Assembly: GCF_947624825.1 (NCBI RefSeq)
Contig: NZ_CANQLZ010000010.1
Coordinates: 1 to 58,869 of the forward strand
Direction: 5' to 3'
DNA length: 58,869 nt
From: an uncultured Acinetobacter sp.
GTDB taxonomy: Bacteria > Pseudomonadota > Gammaproteobacteria > Pseudomonadales > Moraxellaceae
Position 1 is the first letter of the stretch. The number at the start of each line of letters is the position of its first letter. The notes under the pieces were generated by a model that was not told the DNA's origin, did no database searches, and saw nothing but the letters and a program-made list of their open reading frames with translations. Shown here in pieces: positions 8,813 through 19,918 of the stretch. The translations under genes and the position numbers were made by a program.

Positions 8813-10159
8813 ATGTCACTGCTGCGCCGTTGGTTCGATCCGCTCCGATCGAGTTGGTTTTATCAAAAACCAGTTCGCCAAGAGTTGTTGCCTACGGATC
8901 AGGGTTTAAGCATTTATTTACGCCTTGATGACGTGTATAGCTATTTAGCCGCACAACAATTGCCACAATTAGAAGAAATATTAACCGAAGAGATGAAACC
9001 GCTTAAAGTGGTGATCTCAAATGAAAGTGCCGAACCACCCAACCAAATGTCAGCTTTAGAATGGCAAAATTATTGTTTAAATGATGCCAAAATTTTATCT
9101 AAGCAACATCGTTTTAGTTTTCACGACACTCCAGAACAACCCTCCCAAGAAGCCTTACAACAAGCCGAAACTATTTTGCGGCACACGCCCTTACGTGGCC
9201 AAGATTTTCTGTATTTGCTTGAAGATGTATTTCATATGTTGTGGCAAAAACAAGAAGGTAAATTGGCTACCTTATATGCGATGGCCAGCCGCCAAGCGCA
9301 AACCCAAGATTTTCCAGAACGTATTTTTAATGACACACCTGTATTAAGTGCTTATTTTGAATTGGCCGATCGCAAGTATCATGCTGTAGATGACTTATTG
9401 CGTTTAGCACGTCGTTTAAAACAACAAAAACTTTTAACTGATAATCCCATTTTTCTAATTAATCATATCGAATGGCGTGAGCATTTAATTAGTGATGCCG
9501 AAGAACTCAATGAAATTCAGGCGCTTGATCCAGAGCTTGATTTATATATTGCCTTAGAAGATCCGATTTCTTGGTTGTTATTGGCGTATATTAAAGAAGA
9601 ATTGGCAGATTATTATAATATTCAATTGAATATTTATCCGTTAAGTTATCAAGGACGAGATCAATTTGACTGGAGCCTTGCCACACGTTTATCTAAACGT
9701 AGCGAAGTTAAATTCACGCCATTTTGCCGTCCAACTGAAGCAGCAACCCTACAAATGGCCAAGTTGTTTTATAGCGTTGCACCGGAACAGCAAGTCGATG
9801 TGATGTATGAAATGTTGCGTCAAGTATGGACCAAGGGTCGAGATTTATCTTATGCCCAACATATGCAGCAATTATGTCGCGACTTAGATCTGGTTGAGTT
9901 ACAGCCACAGGATATTCATTCACGTTTACAGCAAAATGATATGTACTGTGAAATGAAATCGCAGCCTAGTTTACCTGTACTTGAATTAAGAATTGCCGGA
10001 CAAAGCTATGTATTTAATAGTTTATATCGGGTATGGATGATTGAAAGTATTTTTAGTAATGTGTTAGAAGAATTATATAAGAGTGAAAATGAAAGCGATA
10101 ATGAACAAAGAAAAGCCTCAAACTCTCGAACAAGCCCGCGCCCAGATCGACGCGATTGA
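8813..10159 (+). CDS. Two-domain protein with DsbA/HCCA-isomerase-like thioredoxin folds, function unknown
   Basis: A 448-residue soluble protein. Two segments resemble the thioredoxin-like fold of the DsbA / 2-hydroxychromene-2-carboxylate isomerase family. The first begins at SIYLRLDDVYSYLAAQQLPQ (about residues 33-52), the second at DLYIALEDPISWLLLAYIKE (about 244-263). The second continues to a helical insertion and a WTKGRDLSYAQHMQQLCRDL stretch like the family's late GRDL motif. Neither copy has a CXXC pair or the isomerase serine, so redox or GSH-isomerase activity is doubtful. No signal peptide is seen, so it should be cytoplasmic. Its 3' end overlaps the chorismate mutase gene, suggesting co-expression. 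Function unknown; fold assignment is by pattern only. Confidence 0.6.
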   Translation: MSLLRRWFDPLRSSWFYQKPVRQELLPTDQGLSIYLRLDDVYSYLAAQQLPQLEEILTEEMKPLKVVISNESAEPPNQMSALEWQNYCLNDAKILSKQHRFSFHDTPEQPSQEALQQAETILRHTPLRGQDFLYLLEDVFHMLWQKQEGKLATLYAMASRQAQTQDFPERIFNDTPVLSAYFELADRKYHAVDDLLRLARRLKQQKLLTDNPIFLINHIEWREHLISDAEELNEIQALDPELDLYIALEDPISWLLLAYIKEELADYYNIQLNIYPLSYQGRDQFDWSLATRLSKRSEVKFTPFCRPTEAATLQMAKLFYSVAPEQQVDVMYEMLRQVWTKGRDLSYAQHMQQLCRDLDLVELQPQDIHSRLQQNDMYCEMKSQPSLPVLELRIAGQSYVFNSLYRVWMIESIFSNVLEELYKSENESDNEQRKASNSRTSPRPDRRD

Positions 10160-10388
10160 CACCGCCTTAGTAGAATTGTTGGCCAAGCGTCAATTTTATG
10201 TGGATCGCGCCTTAAAATTTAAACGTAGTGGTTATGAACTACAATCACCAGAGCGTACCGAACAAGTACTGAATAAAGTTCGTGCCGAAGCCCAAAGTTA
10301 TGCTTTAGATCCAGTTTTGGTTGAGCGTATTTATCAACAAATTACCGAACATATTATTCAACGTGAACTCAAAGAAATTCGTCCTTAA
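10089..10388 (+). CDS. Chorismate mutase, AroQ class
   Basis: About 99 all-helical residues. EQARAQIDAIDTALVELLAKRQFYVDRALKFK is the first helix of the AroQ fold, with the conserved Arg and Lys that bind chorismate; PERTEQVLNKVRAEA and IYQQITEHIIQRE supply the remaining helices. It rearranges chorismate to prephenate for phenylalanine and tyrosine synthesis. No dehydratase or dehydrogenase domain is fused. The frame opens with GTG at 10083; ATG 10089 or 10101 are the likely starts. All of them lie inside the upstream gene, which is overlapped by about 60-75 bases in another frame. Confidence 0.88.
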   Translation: MKAIMNKEKPQTLEQARAQIDAIDTALVELLAKRQFYVDRALKFKRSGYELQSPERTEQVLNKVRAEAQSYALDPVLVERIYQQITEHIIQRELKEIRP

Positions 10389-10437
10389 CACTCACAACAT
10401 CATTAGCTTGAGCTTTGTAGTCTGTATAAAGCCAAGA

Positions 10438-10467
10438 CAAAAAAAGCAGCCCGTGGGCTGCTTTTTT
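10438..10467. terminator. Bidirectional terminator
   Basis: AAAAAGCAGCCC-GT-GGGCTGCTTTTTT between the convergent chorismate mutase and permease genes; usable from both sides. Confidence 0.88.
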
Positions 10468-10480
10468 ATAGCAATCTAGT

Positions 10481-11782
10481 TTATTTTTTATCGGCTAAAC
10501 TAAAGAACCAATTTAAAAATAAAGCAGCAAAGGTTGCGGTACCAATACCACCTAAATTAAAGCTACCAATTTGTAGAGCAAAGTCACCTGTGCCTAAAAT
10601 AATGGTAACCGCAGCGACCATTAAGTTTTTGTTTTGCGAGAAATCGACTTTGTTTTCAATCCAAATTTTGGCACCAGCAATGGTGATTAAACCAAATACC
10701 ACAATAGATGCACCGGTTAAAATGGCAGTCGGAATGGTATGAATAATTGCACCAAACTTAGGCGATAAACCTAAAAACACAGCAAAAATCCCAGCAATGG
10801 CAAAAATGATGGTGGAATACACGCGAGTCACTGCCATCACACCAATATTTTCACCATAGGTGGTCATGCCCGGTGCACCGACACCACCTGCTAAAGTGGT
10901 GGCAACACCATCGGCCACAAAGGCTTTACCAATATGTGGATCAAGATTTTCACCCGTCATGGCGCTTACTGCTTTAATATGACCTAAATTTTCCGCCACT
11001 AAAATTAAAGCGATTGGGGCAATAATCAGCATAGCATTGGCATCAAACACCGGTGAATGGAAGGTAGGCACACCAAACCATGCCGCTTGTTGTACCGTAG
11101 CAAAATCAATCGCTTTACCTAAGCCTAAAACATTGGCCACAATAAAGTAGATTAAATATGCCGACAACAAACCAAGAATTAGCAATAAACGCTGTAATAA
11201 GCCACGGGTAAATACCGCAATTGTCCCCATACACATCACAGTGACTAAAGACATCCACATATTAAAGTTGTCACCCATGACCCCTTTCACTGTGACCGGC
11301 GCAAGGTTAAGACCAATGATCATTACCACGGCACCTGTGACCACGGGTGGCATGAGTTTTTCAATCCAACGGGTGCCGGTTGCCATGACCAATAAACCAA
11401 ACAATGCATACAGTACGCCACAGGCCATAATGCCACCAGCCGCCACACCTAAATTGGCATTTGGTGCACCTGTACCTGATGCAGCATAGCCAGTTGCGGC
11501 AATTACGACACCAATAAAGGCAAAACTAGAACCGAGATAACTCGGCACACGACCACCTGTCATAAAAAAGAACAAAATGGTACATAGACCTGACATTAAA
11601 ATTGCCAAGTTGGGGTCAAAGCCCATTAAGTAAGGTGCAAGAACGGTCGCACCAAACATTGCAAAGGCATGTTGAATACCGAGTAAAACGCTTTGGGAGA
11701 TTGGGAGATATTCATTTGTGCCTACTGGTCGTGCATCGATACTGCCCTCATAAGGGCGCCATTTGGGAAACCAATTGGTCAT
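10481..11782 (-). CDS. Pyrimidine (uracil-type) permease, NCS2 family, RutG/UraA-like
   Basis: About 433 residues with 14 predicted membrane segments. The substrate-binding helices carry VAENLGHIKAVSAMTG (with the Glu equivalent to UraA Glu241) and GVGAPGMTTYGENIGVMAVT (with the Glu equivalent to Glu290). This NTTYGENIG-type sequence is the pyrimidine branch of NCS2 and is closest in my memory to RutG. It should import uracil or related pyrimidines by proton symport. ATG 11782 (MTNWFPKWRPYEG) is preferred over the upstream ATG at 11818, whose extra residues are not family-like. No rut catabolic genes adjoin it. Monocistronic. Confidence 0.87.
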   Translation of the reverse strand: MTNWFPKWRPYEGSIDARPVGTNEYLPISQSVLLGIQHAFAMFGATVLAPYLMGFDPNLAILMSGLCTILFFFMTGGRVPSYLGSSFAFIGVVIAATGYAASGTGAPNANLGVAAGGIMACGVLYALFGLLVMATGTRWIEKLMPPVVTGAVVMIIGLNLAPVTVKGVMGDNFNMWMSLVTVMCMGTIAVFTRGLLQRLLLILGLLSAYLIYFIVANVLGLGKAIDFATVQQAAWFGVPTFHSPVFDANAMLIIAPIALILVAENLGHIKAVSAMTGENLDPHIGKAFVADGVATTLAGGVGAPGMTTYGENIGVMAVTRVYSTIIFAIAGIFAVFLGLSPKFGAIIHTIPTAILTGASIVVFGLITIAGAKIWIENKVDFSQNKNLMVAAVTIILGTGDFALQIGSFNLGGIGTATFAALFLNWFFSLADKK

Positions 11783-12081
11783 AAAATGTACACTCAATAG
11801 ACAAATTGGACACATCATACGCCTATTTTTATAATTTTCTAGGGTGATTTTGCGTGATTGAGTAAAACTAATTCTATGACTTTTATTATATTTTTACCGC
11901 TTGGTAAAAGTAATTTTTGTTAAAAATTCACCAAAATCAGTGCATTAATCGAATTTTTCTATAGAAGATTCACTTATAATCTTCTTTAATCATACTTATA
12001 AAAAAAAGATGGGTTTGTTGTTTTATTGAACAAAAAAAAGCACATCAATTAGATGTGCTTCACGATGTGGCTAAAAAAAAC
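11783..12081. other. Promoter region of the permease and 3' flank of ppc
   Basis: AT-rich spacer containing the presumed reverse-strand promoter of the permease and the ppc terminator. No gene is seen. Confidence 0.4.
12032..12060 (-). terminator. Terminator of ppc
   Basis: On the reverse strand AAGCACATC-TAATT-GATGTGCTT is followed by eight T, about 20 bases after the ppc stop. Confidence 0.85.
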
Positions 12082-14769
12082 TTAACCGGTATTACGTAAT
12101 CCGGCAGCAATTCCGGCAATACTGACCATTAAAGCATGATCGACAGGGGTATGTTCGGCGGCATTATTGACTAAATATTCACGGCGACGTTTCATCAGTT
12201 CAGCTTGTAACAAGTGTAACGGCAGGATATACGGCTTACGTACTTTCATGGATTGATCAAGTACATCATTGCTGCTGAGTAATTTCGACTCACCTTTTAA
12301 GCTCAATAAGCTCTCTACAGCATCACGTAAACGCTGACGTAGCTCTTCACCTAAAATTTTTAAATGTTCGTCATCTGTTAAGTGAGCTTCATAATATAAG
12401 GCAATGTTGCCATCGGCTTTAGACAAGACCATTTCCAACATATCCACCAAGGTTTGGAAATAGGGCCATTGTTGCAACATTTCATCCAGTAAAGCCTTAT
12501 GACCTTGCTCGGTGACTTGATTGATGGCAGCACCTGTACCAAGCCATGCCGGTAACATTAAACGAATTTGAGTCCATGCAAACACCCATGGGATAGCACG
12601 TAAAGATTCAATACCGCCACTGACTTTACGTTTTGCCGGACGAGAGCCCAGTGGCAACATCTGTAACTCAAGCTCAGGCGTCACGGTGCGTAAATATTGC
12701 ACAAAGTGCGGATTTTCACGTACGGTTTGACGATACACCTGCACCGATAAATCGGTCATTTTGTGCATCAACTCGCGCCACTCTGGTTTGGGTTCTGGTG
12801 GTGGCAACAAAGTCGCTTCTAAGGTGGCTGCGGTATAAATTTCAAGGTTTTGTAGCGCAATGCCTTCTAAACCAAACTTAAAGCGAATCATCTCACCTTG
12901 TTCGGTAACACGAATAGCACCTGAAATAGACCCTGGTGGTTGTGAAAACAAAGCTTGTTGGGTTGGTGCACCGCCACGACTAATTGAACCGCCACGACCA
13001 TGGAACAAGGTCAATTGTACGCCGTGGGTTTTTGCCACTGCGGTTAATTCTTCTTGGGCACGATACTGTGCCCAATTGGCGGACATAAAGCCTGCATCTT
13101 TGGCCGAGTCAGAATAGCCAATCATCACTTCATGTTTGCCCTGAATATGCTGTTTATACCAATGCATATTAAACAGGGTATTCATGGTGGTGGCCGCACC
13201 ATCTAGATCTTTTAAGGTTTCAAATAAAGGGACTACACGTAAGGCTTTTTTGATGCCAGCTTCTTTTTGCAATAACAACACGGCCAAAACATCACTTGGA
13301 TATTCCGCCATAGAAATAATATAAGCGCCCAAAGATTCACTTGGTTGCTCGGCCAAGGTACGCATCGTAGCAAAGACTTCTTGCACATCGGGATGCTCAA
13401 TTAGGCTTTGCGCAGGTTCATTTAAATGTTTGGGCAACAAAGGACGCTTGCTTTGTAGCTCTTGGAGTAAGAAATTTTGACGCGCTTGTTCAGTCCATGT
13501 TTCAAAATTACCTAAACCTAAATATTCGGTAATGGCAGAGATAGCTTGACGATGACGACCCGATTCTTGGCGAATATCGAGTTTGAGTAATTCAATCCCA
13601 AAACAATTCACGCGATGAATAAAATCAAGCAATTGCGCATTGGCAATTTCAGCTAAATTACATTGCATTAAAGAGCGATGACACAGCAATAAAGGCGCTA
13701 AGATTTGCTCTTTACTTAAAATCACCCGTGGATCATCCACCACATCATTGCCTTGGAGTTTTTGCGCCAACCAATTACGGGTGGCTTTTAAACGGTCACG
13801 AATATCACGTAAGGCTTCGCGGTATGGCTCGGCATGCTCTTTGCCTAATATGCTGCGTAATTCCGGACTACATTCTTTAAGCGATAATTCCCAACGCAAC
13901 GCTTCAATATCACGTAAATATAAATCAGCAGCTTTCCAACGTGACAACCACAGCACTTCTTGAGTAATTTTATGCGTAACATTCGGGTTGCCATCACGGT
14001 CACCGCCCATCCAAGAGGCAAAACGTACTGGGGCAACATTTAAAGGTAAAGTTTGCCCACAATGCTCTACCACCATTTGATCGAGTTCACGAATAAATTT
14101 AGGTACCGCATTCCACAAGGTTTGCTCAATGGTGGTAAAACCCCATTTAGCTTCATCCACAGGCGTTGGACGATGCTGACGGATTTCATCGGTCTGCCAA
14201 GCCGAGCAAACTAATTGTTTTAGTTCATTTAAGGTGGCTTGACGCTCACGCGGAGTCAGCTTTTGCTGATCAAATTTGCTTAAGCAGTCATTAATGCCAT
14301 CATATTTTTGAATTAAAGTTCGGCGGCTGACTTCGGTTGGATGTGCGGTGAGCACCAATTCAATTTTCAGCTGACAAATTTGCTCAAATAAGGTCTCGCT
14401 TGAAATTTGTTGTTGTTTAAATTTTTCAAATAAATGATCAAGCGGATTAGGCGAGGGTGCATTGGCATCAAATTCACTTTGACGACGGCTACGCACCACA
14501 TGATATTGTTCGGCAATATTGGCAAAGTTTAAGAAATGGGTAAAAGCACGCGTCAGCGGTAAAATTTCATGGTCATCTAAACTCGATAACAGTTGTTCGA
14601 GTTGTTTTTCGGCTTCAACTTGACCATCTCGTGCGCCTTTAGATAAAGCACGAATTTGCTCAACCTGATTAAACAAATCTTGTCCGGCATGTTCTTTTAA
14701 AGTTTCACCGAGTAAATTGCCCAGTAAACGTACATCTTCACGCAAAGGAGCGTCAATTTGTTGAACCAT
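12082..14769 (-). CDS. ppc: Phosphoenolpyruvate carboxylase
   Basis: 895 residues, normal for bacterial PEPC. It forms oxaloacetate from PEP and bicarbonate, refilling the TCA cycle. Active-site signatures are present: VLTAHPTEVSRRTL (catalytic His, about residue 141), the GYSDSAKDAGFMSANWA signature (about 554-570) and the mobile loop GRGGSISRGGAPTQ. The C-terminus ends in the near-invariant RNTG. A strong AAGGAG ribosome binding site lies 10 bases before the ATG. Single-gene unit with its own terminator. Confidence 0.97.
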   Translation of the reverse strand: MVQQIDAPLREDVRLLGNLLGETLKEHAGQDLFNQVEQIRALSKGARDGQVEAEKQLEQLLSSLDDHEILPLTRAFTHFLNFANIAEQYHVVRSRRQSEFDANAPSPNPLDHLFEKFKQQQISSETLFEQICQLKIELVLTAHPTEVSRRTLIQKYDGINDCLSKFDQQKLTPRERQATLNELKQLVCSAWQTDEIRQHRPTPVDEAKWGFTTIEQTLWNAVPKFIRELDQMVVEHCGQTLPLNVAPVRFASWMGGDRDGNPNVTHKITQEVLWLSRWKAADLYLRDIEALRWELSLKECSPELRSILGKEHAEPYREALRDIRDRLKATRNWLAQKLQGNDVVDDPRVILSKEQILAPLLLCHRSLMQCNLAEIANAQLLDFIHRVNCFGIELLKLDIRQESGRHRQAISAITEYLGLGNFETWTEQARQNFLLQELQSKRPLLPKHLNEPAQSLIEHPDVQEVFATMRTLAEQPSESLGAYIISMAEYPSDVLAVLLLQKEAGIKKALRVVPLFETLKDLDGAATTMNTLFNMHWYKQHIQGKHEVMIGYSDSAKDAGFMSANWAQYRAQEELTAVAKTHGVQLTLFHGRGGSISRGGAPTQQALFSQPPGSISGAIRVTEQGEMIRFKFGLEGIALQNLEIYTAATLEATLLPPPEPKPEWRELMHKMTDLSVQVYRQTVRENPHFVQYLRTVTPELELQMLPLGSRPAKRKVSGGIESLRAIPWVFAWTQIRLMLPAWLGTGAAINQVTEQGHKALLDEMLQQWPYFQTLVDMLEMVLSKADGNIALYYEAHLTDDEHLKILGEELRQRLRDAVESLLSLKGESKLLSSNDVLDQSMKVRKPYILPLHLLQAELMKRRREYLVNNAAEHTPVDHALMVSIAGIAAGLRNTG

Positions 14770-15111
14770 GGTTGTGTTCTCCTTGTTCTTGTTGTCTTGA
14801 ATATAGCTTGATTTATTGTTGAAAATAGCCGTGTCCTACAAAAGTCGATAGTCTAATGGCTATATATTGTAAGAGAATGGCTTTTTATTTTATGACTTGA
14901 GCTGACAAGTGCATTGATTGCAGGGCGCGTGCATAAAGTAGCCAATTTATAGCATATTTCAAAAAATAAATGCTTCTTTGTATTAGAGAATTTTATATAA
15001 TTGCGTGCGAAAGATTGAAAATTTCAATATAGTAGCCGCGCATGCTTGCAACACATCGGCAAATAGGCGACATCGATAATAACAAGATGCCGTTTTCTGA
15101 GGTTCATCTAA
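14770..15111. other. Divergent promoter region between ppc and the membrane protein gene
   Basis: About 340 AT-rich bases between divergent genes; it should carry both promoters. No RNA or small gene was recognised. Confidence 0.4.
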
Positions 15112-15489
15112 ATGTCTCAAGACAGTTTAAAACAACAGCGTCGTAAGATCGCCGTGGCTTACGTACTGATGTTTTTCGCATTATTCACACTCATTAGCGG
15201 CGTGATTGCCTATTTTTTGGCACGTAATGTTAGCCAAACCCCACAAACTGAAGTTTGGCTTAATGCCCAAGCCTTATGGGTGATGCGCAGTACCTTGCTG
15301 TATTTAATCTTGGCAGCGTTTGCATCACTTTGGTTTATTCCACTTAATTTTTATTATTGGGATAGCTATTTATGGGTGACAGCCTGTACTGTGATTGGTG
15401 TGGTCTTTGCACTGATTGCCTTTTTATATTTACTCAATGCTTGGTTAAAAGGCATTGTACGTTTTATGAAAAATAAGCCAGTTTTTTAA
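15112..15489 (+). CDS. Small inner-membrane protein, function unknown
   Basis: 125 residues. A short charged N-terminus (SQDSLKQQRRK) precedes three hydrophobic segments: about 13-33, 62-82 and 87-112, with an aromatic stretch WFIPLNFYYWDSYLWV. No enzymatic motif. It reads like a conserved Acinetobacter membrane protein located upstream of dnaJ, but I cannot name a family. GAGG about 10 bases before the ATG supports the start. It might be co-transcribed with dnaJ, though the 105-base gap allows a separate promoter. Confidence 0.7.
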   Translation: MSQDSLKQQRRKIAVAYVLMFFALFTLISGVIAYFLARNVSQTPQTEVWLNAQALWVMRSTLLYLILAAFASLWFIPLNFYYWDSYLWVTACTVIGVVFALIAFLYLLNAWLKGIVRFMKNKPVF

Positions 15490-15594
15490 GCAGCTATAAA
15501 TTTTTATGTACGTCCCCTTGTAAAAGCGCCTGACTACCCCAATTTGAAAGCTCAGTTCAGTATTTTAATTATTCCGTGAGGAGCATCGCCTGCT

Positions 15595-16713
15595 ATGGCT
15601 AAACGTGATTATTATGAGGTTTTAGGTGTTGCTAAAACCGCTGGTGATGATGAAATTAAAAAAGCCTACCGTAAGTTGGCGATGAAATATCACCCAGACC
15701 GTAATCCGGACAATCCGGAGGCTGAAGAAAAGTTTAAAGAAGCATCTGAAGCTTACGAAGTATTATCAGATGGTCAAAAGCGTAGCATGTACGACCGTAT
15801 GGGGCATCAAGCCTTTGAAGGTGGTATGGGTGGCGGTGGTGGTGGCGGCGGTTTTAGCGCCGAAGACATCTTTAGCCAATTTGGTGATATTTTCGGTGGG
15901 GCATTCGGTGGTGGTGGCGGTCGTCAGCAACAACGTCAACGCCGTGGTTCGGACTTACGCTATGTCACCGAGTTAACCCTTGAAGAGGCTGTGCGTGGCG
16001 TAAAGAAAACCATTACCTTTACTGCACCTGCACCGTGTGAGCCGTGTAATGGTCAAGGTTCACAGTCACCGAATGATGTAGAAACCTGTAAGACCTGTCA
16101 TGGTTCAGGTCAAGTGCGTATGCAGCAAGGTTTCTTTGCAGTACAGCAAACCTGTAGCACTTGTCGTGGTCAAGGTAAGGTCATTAAAAACCCATGCAAC
16201 TCATGCCATGGTTTAGGGGTGTCTGATCGTCAACAGACTTTAGAAGTGACTATTCCTGCGGGCGTAGATAATGGCGACCGCGTACGTTTAACTGGTAAAG
16301 GTGAAGCGATTCGTGGCGGTCAATCAGGCGACTTATATGTAGAAGTACAAGTGCGCGAGCATGAAATCTTCCAGCGTGACGGCGCCGATTTGTATATGGA
16401 CGTACCCGTGTCTATTGTTGATGCTGCGTTGGGTAAAGAAATTGAAATTCCAACCCTCGATGGCCGTGTGAGCCTGAAAGTACCTGAAGGTACACAAACG
16501 GGCAAACTGTTCCGTTTACGTGGTAAAGGGGTAAAACCTGTACGTCATAATATGCAGGGTGATTTGCTGTGTCGTATTGTGGTGGAAACGCCAGTCAACT
16601 TAACTTCGCGTCAACGTGAATTGCTCAAAGAGTTACAAGCCACATTTGAAGGTGAAGAAGGTGGTAAGTCATCGCCAAAGAAGAAATCATTCTTTGATCG
16701 TTTATTTGACTAA
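15595..16713 (+). CDS. dnaJ: Chaperone DnaJ (Hsp40)
   Basis: 372 residues. J domain at 1-70 with the HPD triad (YHPDRN) that stimulates the DnaK ATPase. A Gly/Phe-rich linker (about 75-110) follows. The zinc-binding domain has four CXXCXGXG repeats ([32 protein letters not shown]). The substrate-binding C-terminal domain comes last. Complete type I DnaJ. Ribosome binding site GAGGAG lies about 10 bases before the ATG. dapB follows after a terminator. dnaK and grpE are not in the window. Confidence 0.98.
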   Translation: MAKRDYYEVLGVAKTAGDDEIKKAYRKLAMKYHPDRNPDNPEAEEKFKEASEAYEVLSDGQKRSMYDRMGHQAFEGGMGGGGGGGGFSAEDIFSQFGDIFGGAFGGGGGRQQQRQRRGSDLRYVTELTLEEAVRGVKKTITFTAPAPCEPCNGQGSQSPNDVETCKTCHGSGQVRMQQGFFAVQQTCSTCRGQGKVIKNPCNSCHGLGVSDRQQTLEVTIPAGVDNGDRVRLTGKGEAIRGGQSGDLYVEVQVREHEIFQRDGADLYMDVPVSIVDAALGKEIEIPTLDGRVSLKVPEGTQTGKLFRLRGKGVKPVRHNMQGDLLCRIVVETPVNLTSRQRELLKELQATFEGEEGGKSSPKKKSFFDRLFD

Positions 16714-16724
16714 AGCTTGAACTT

Positions 16725-16752
16725 AAAAAAGGCATCTATAGATGCCTTTTTT
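16725..16752 (+). terminator. Terminator after dnaJ
   Basis: AAAAAAGGCATC-TATA-GATGCCTTTTTT, about 12 bases after the dnaJ stop. Confidence 0.88.
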
Positions 16753-16830
16753 ATATTAAGAATTGCTCAATTATGATGAGTGTTGGGCGCGAGTTTTGTT
16801 ATAGTTAAACGCATTAAAACGCAACATTAG

Positions 16831-17661
<831 letters not shown>

Positions 17662-17673
17662 ACATTAAGCTTT

Positions 17674-17702
17674 AAAAAAAACCCGCCATTGGCGGGTTTT
17701 TT
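17674..17702. terminator. Bidirectional terminator between dapB and wzc
   Basis: AAAAAACCCGCC-ATT-GGCGGGTTTTTT between convergent dapB and wzc; it marks the left limit of the capsule locus. Confidence 0.9.
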
Positions 17703-17716
17703 ATGTTGTATTTTGC

Positions 17717-19900
17717 TTAATCTTTTTTAGAGGTATAAGCATAGTTATAGCCATAACCATAAGGTGAGCCAACTTCACGTTGTACATCATTTAAGATTAA
17801 ACCATTGACCTTAACGCCTACTTGGTCAAAACGATTCACTACTAGCTCTAACTCTTTCATTTGTGATTTAGCATAACGGGCCACCACTAAATTGACACCA
17901 CTAAATTGAGAAATAATCACGCTATCGGTCACTGCCAATACAGGTGGTGTATCAATAATAATATGATCATAACGCTGTGAAACTTCTTCAATAAACTTGG
18001 CAAAAGTTTCTGTACTTAATAATTCAGATGGATTACTTGGGCTTTTGCCACGTGCAATAAAGTCTAAATTGACCACTTCTGATTTTTGAATCAATTGTTC
18101 TAAATCGCTATTTTGTCCATTTAGATAAGTGGCCAATCCGTACTGATTAGTTGATTCTTTAAAATATTGGTGCATATAACCACGGCGCATATCACCGTCA
18201 ATCAATAATACACATTTACCACTTTGCGCTAAAATGGTCGCCAAATTGACAGAAACAAATGATTTACCCACTTCAGGAGCCGGACCTGTCACCATAATCA
18301 CGTTATTTTTAGCATTGCTCAAGGCAAAGTGAATTGCGGTACGCATGCTACGTAGGCTTTCAATTGCAAGGTCATCGCTATTTTTAATGGCTAAAATTGG
18401 TAAGAATTTCTTTTTCTTTAATAATTTAAAGTGACTTTCTTGAATTTCAGAACGTGGCACAGTGGCATAAACAGGCAAGTCCAGTTCAGTCTCAATTTGG
18501 GTTGAGTCTTTAACCCCAGAACGTAGCATATTACGTAACAAGGCGAGTAAAGTACCTAAAAAGCCACCTAAGAAAATACTTAAAATTAAGATCTGTAATT
18601 TTTTTGGTGCAATCGGCTGAATTGGGGCAATGGCTTGATCAATAATACGCACATTACCAATTTCGCCTGCTTTAGCAATACGAAGTTGTTGATATGAGTT
18701 TAATAAACCAGTATACAACTGCTGATTCACTTCAACTTCGCGATACAGTTGTAAATAACGACGTTGTAAATCAGGTAGTTGCTTTAAAGTGCTTTCTAAC
18801 TCAGTGACTTTTTGTGTGACTACTCCAAGCTGTGCATTAATTTCCTGCATGGCAGGATGTTCATTGGTATATTTGGCTGAAAGTTCTGCTTGGCGCTGTT
18901 GTAATTGCGCTTTTTGTTGTTCTAAGGCAATACTTTGACTTAAATACAACTCAGACTCTTTGGTTACATCTACGGTGTTAGATTGTTCACGGAAACTGTT
19001 AAAAGCACGTTCGGCTGTGTCTAATTTATCTTTGAGTTCAGGCAATTGCTCGTCAAGAAAACTTAAGGTTTGTGCAGTTTCGGCAGAACGACGTTCAATA
19101 TTTTGTTTGCTATAGGCCGCTAAAATTTCATTTAAAATACGTGTGATTTGTACTTTATCTTGACCTTGATAATTTAAGCTTAAAATACCCGTCATTTTAC
19201 CTTTTTCAGCCACTGAATAATGGGCAGTCAGTTGATTCATGGCAGCAGGTAAAGACATCTTTTTAATTAAATAACTATTATTAATCTGGTCTTGGCTATA
19301 AATGGAAATATTCCAAACACCATATTCAGAACTTAATTCATTATTTTGATTGAGCTTACCTTGTACCAGTACTTGCTGATTATTACTATCACTTAAACTG
19401 AAATTTTGCCCATCAATATTGAGTAATAAGTTGGTATCAATAAAATTTGCCGGTATTTTAAATTCACGTACATTAAAGCGTGATTGATTATCACGAAACA
19501 TCACCGCATCTTTATGATGCTCGACATGGTACTGATTTTTAGTGGCTAAACGGTCAATCAAACCATTTTCTAAACCTTGAATATGAATATCTAAATTTAA
19601 ATCTTGAATGACCGAACCTAAAACCAAGCGCGATTTTAGAATTTCAATCTCAGCTTGAGCAGGCTGTTTTTGCTCGACCATACTGGATAAATCGCCAAGC
19701 AATGCTGCTGAAGCCCCTTTGCTTTCTTCAACTTGTACCAAAGCATTGACTGCGTAAGTATCAGGTGTAGCACGTAAATACAGTAAGGCACACACCAAAC
19801 TTAAAATTGTACATAGCGCGATTAATTTCCACTGCGCTATTAAAGAAAAGAACAGCTCTTTTAGATCAATCGTATCTTCAGTTTTATCGCTTTGGCTCAT
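17717..19900 (-). CDS. wzc: Capsule polysaccharide co-polymerase and tyrosine autokinase
   Basis: 727 residues. An N-terminal Wzz domain is bounded by membrane helices (about 28-50 and 435-455) around a periplasmic coiled-coil region. The cytoplasmic BY-kinase domain follows, with Walker A in TGPAPEVGKSFVSVNLA, Walker A' in VLLIDGDMRRG and Walker B in HIIIDTPPV. The tail is a tyrosine cluster, YGYGYNYAYTSKKD, the autophosphorylation site. It controls polymerisation and export of capsule with Wza; Wzb dephosphorylates it. Last gene of the wza-wzb-wzc operon, 18 bases after wzb. Also called ptk in Acinetobacter. Confidence 0.95.
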   Translation of the reverse strand: MSQSDKTEDTIDLKELFFSLIAQWKLIALCTILSLVCALLYLRATPDTYAVNALVQVEESKGASAALLGDLSSMVEQKQPAQAEIEILKSRLVLGSVIQDLNLDIHIQGLENGLIDRLATKNQYHVEHHKDAVMFRDNQSRFNVREFKIPANFIDTNLLLNIDGQNFSLSDSNNQQVLVQGKLNQNNELSSEYGVWNISIYSQDQINNSYLIKKMSLPAAMNQLTAHYSVAEKGKMTGILSLNYQGQDKVQITRILNEILAAYSKQNIERRSAETAQTLSFLDEQLPELKDKLDTAERAFNSFREQSNTVDVTKESELYLSQSIALEQQKAQLQQRQAELSAKYTNEHPAMQEINAQLGVVTQKVTELESTLKQLPDLQRRYLQLYREVEVNQQLYTGLLNSYQQLRIAKAGEIGNVRIIDQAIAPIQPIAPKKLQILILSIFLGGFLGTLLALLRNMLRSGVKDSTQIETELDLPVYATVPRSEIQESHFKLLKKKKFLPILAIKNSDDLAIESLRSMRTAIHFALSNAKNNVIMVTGPAPEVGKSFVSVNLATILAQSGKCVLLIDGDMRRGYMHQYFKESTNQYGLATYLNGQNSDLEQLIQKSEVVNLDFIARGKSPSNPSELLSTETFAKFIEEVSQRYDHIIIDTPPVLAVTDSVIISQFSGVNLVVARYAKSQMKELELVVNRFDQVGVKVNGLILNDVQREVGSPYGYGYNYAYTSKKD

Positions 19901-19918
19901 AATCGTAAATTATCAAAG

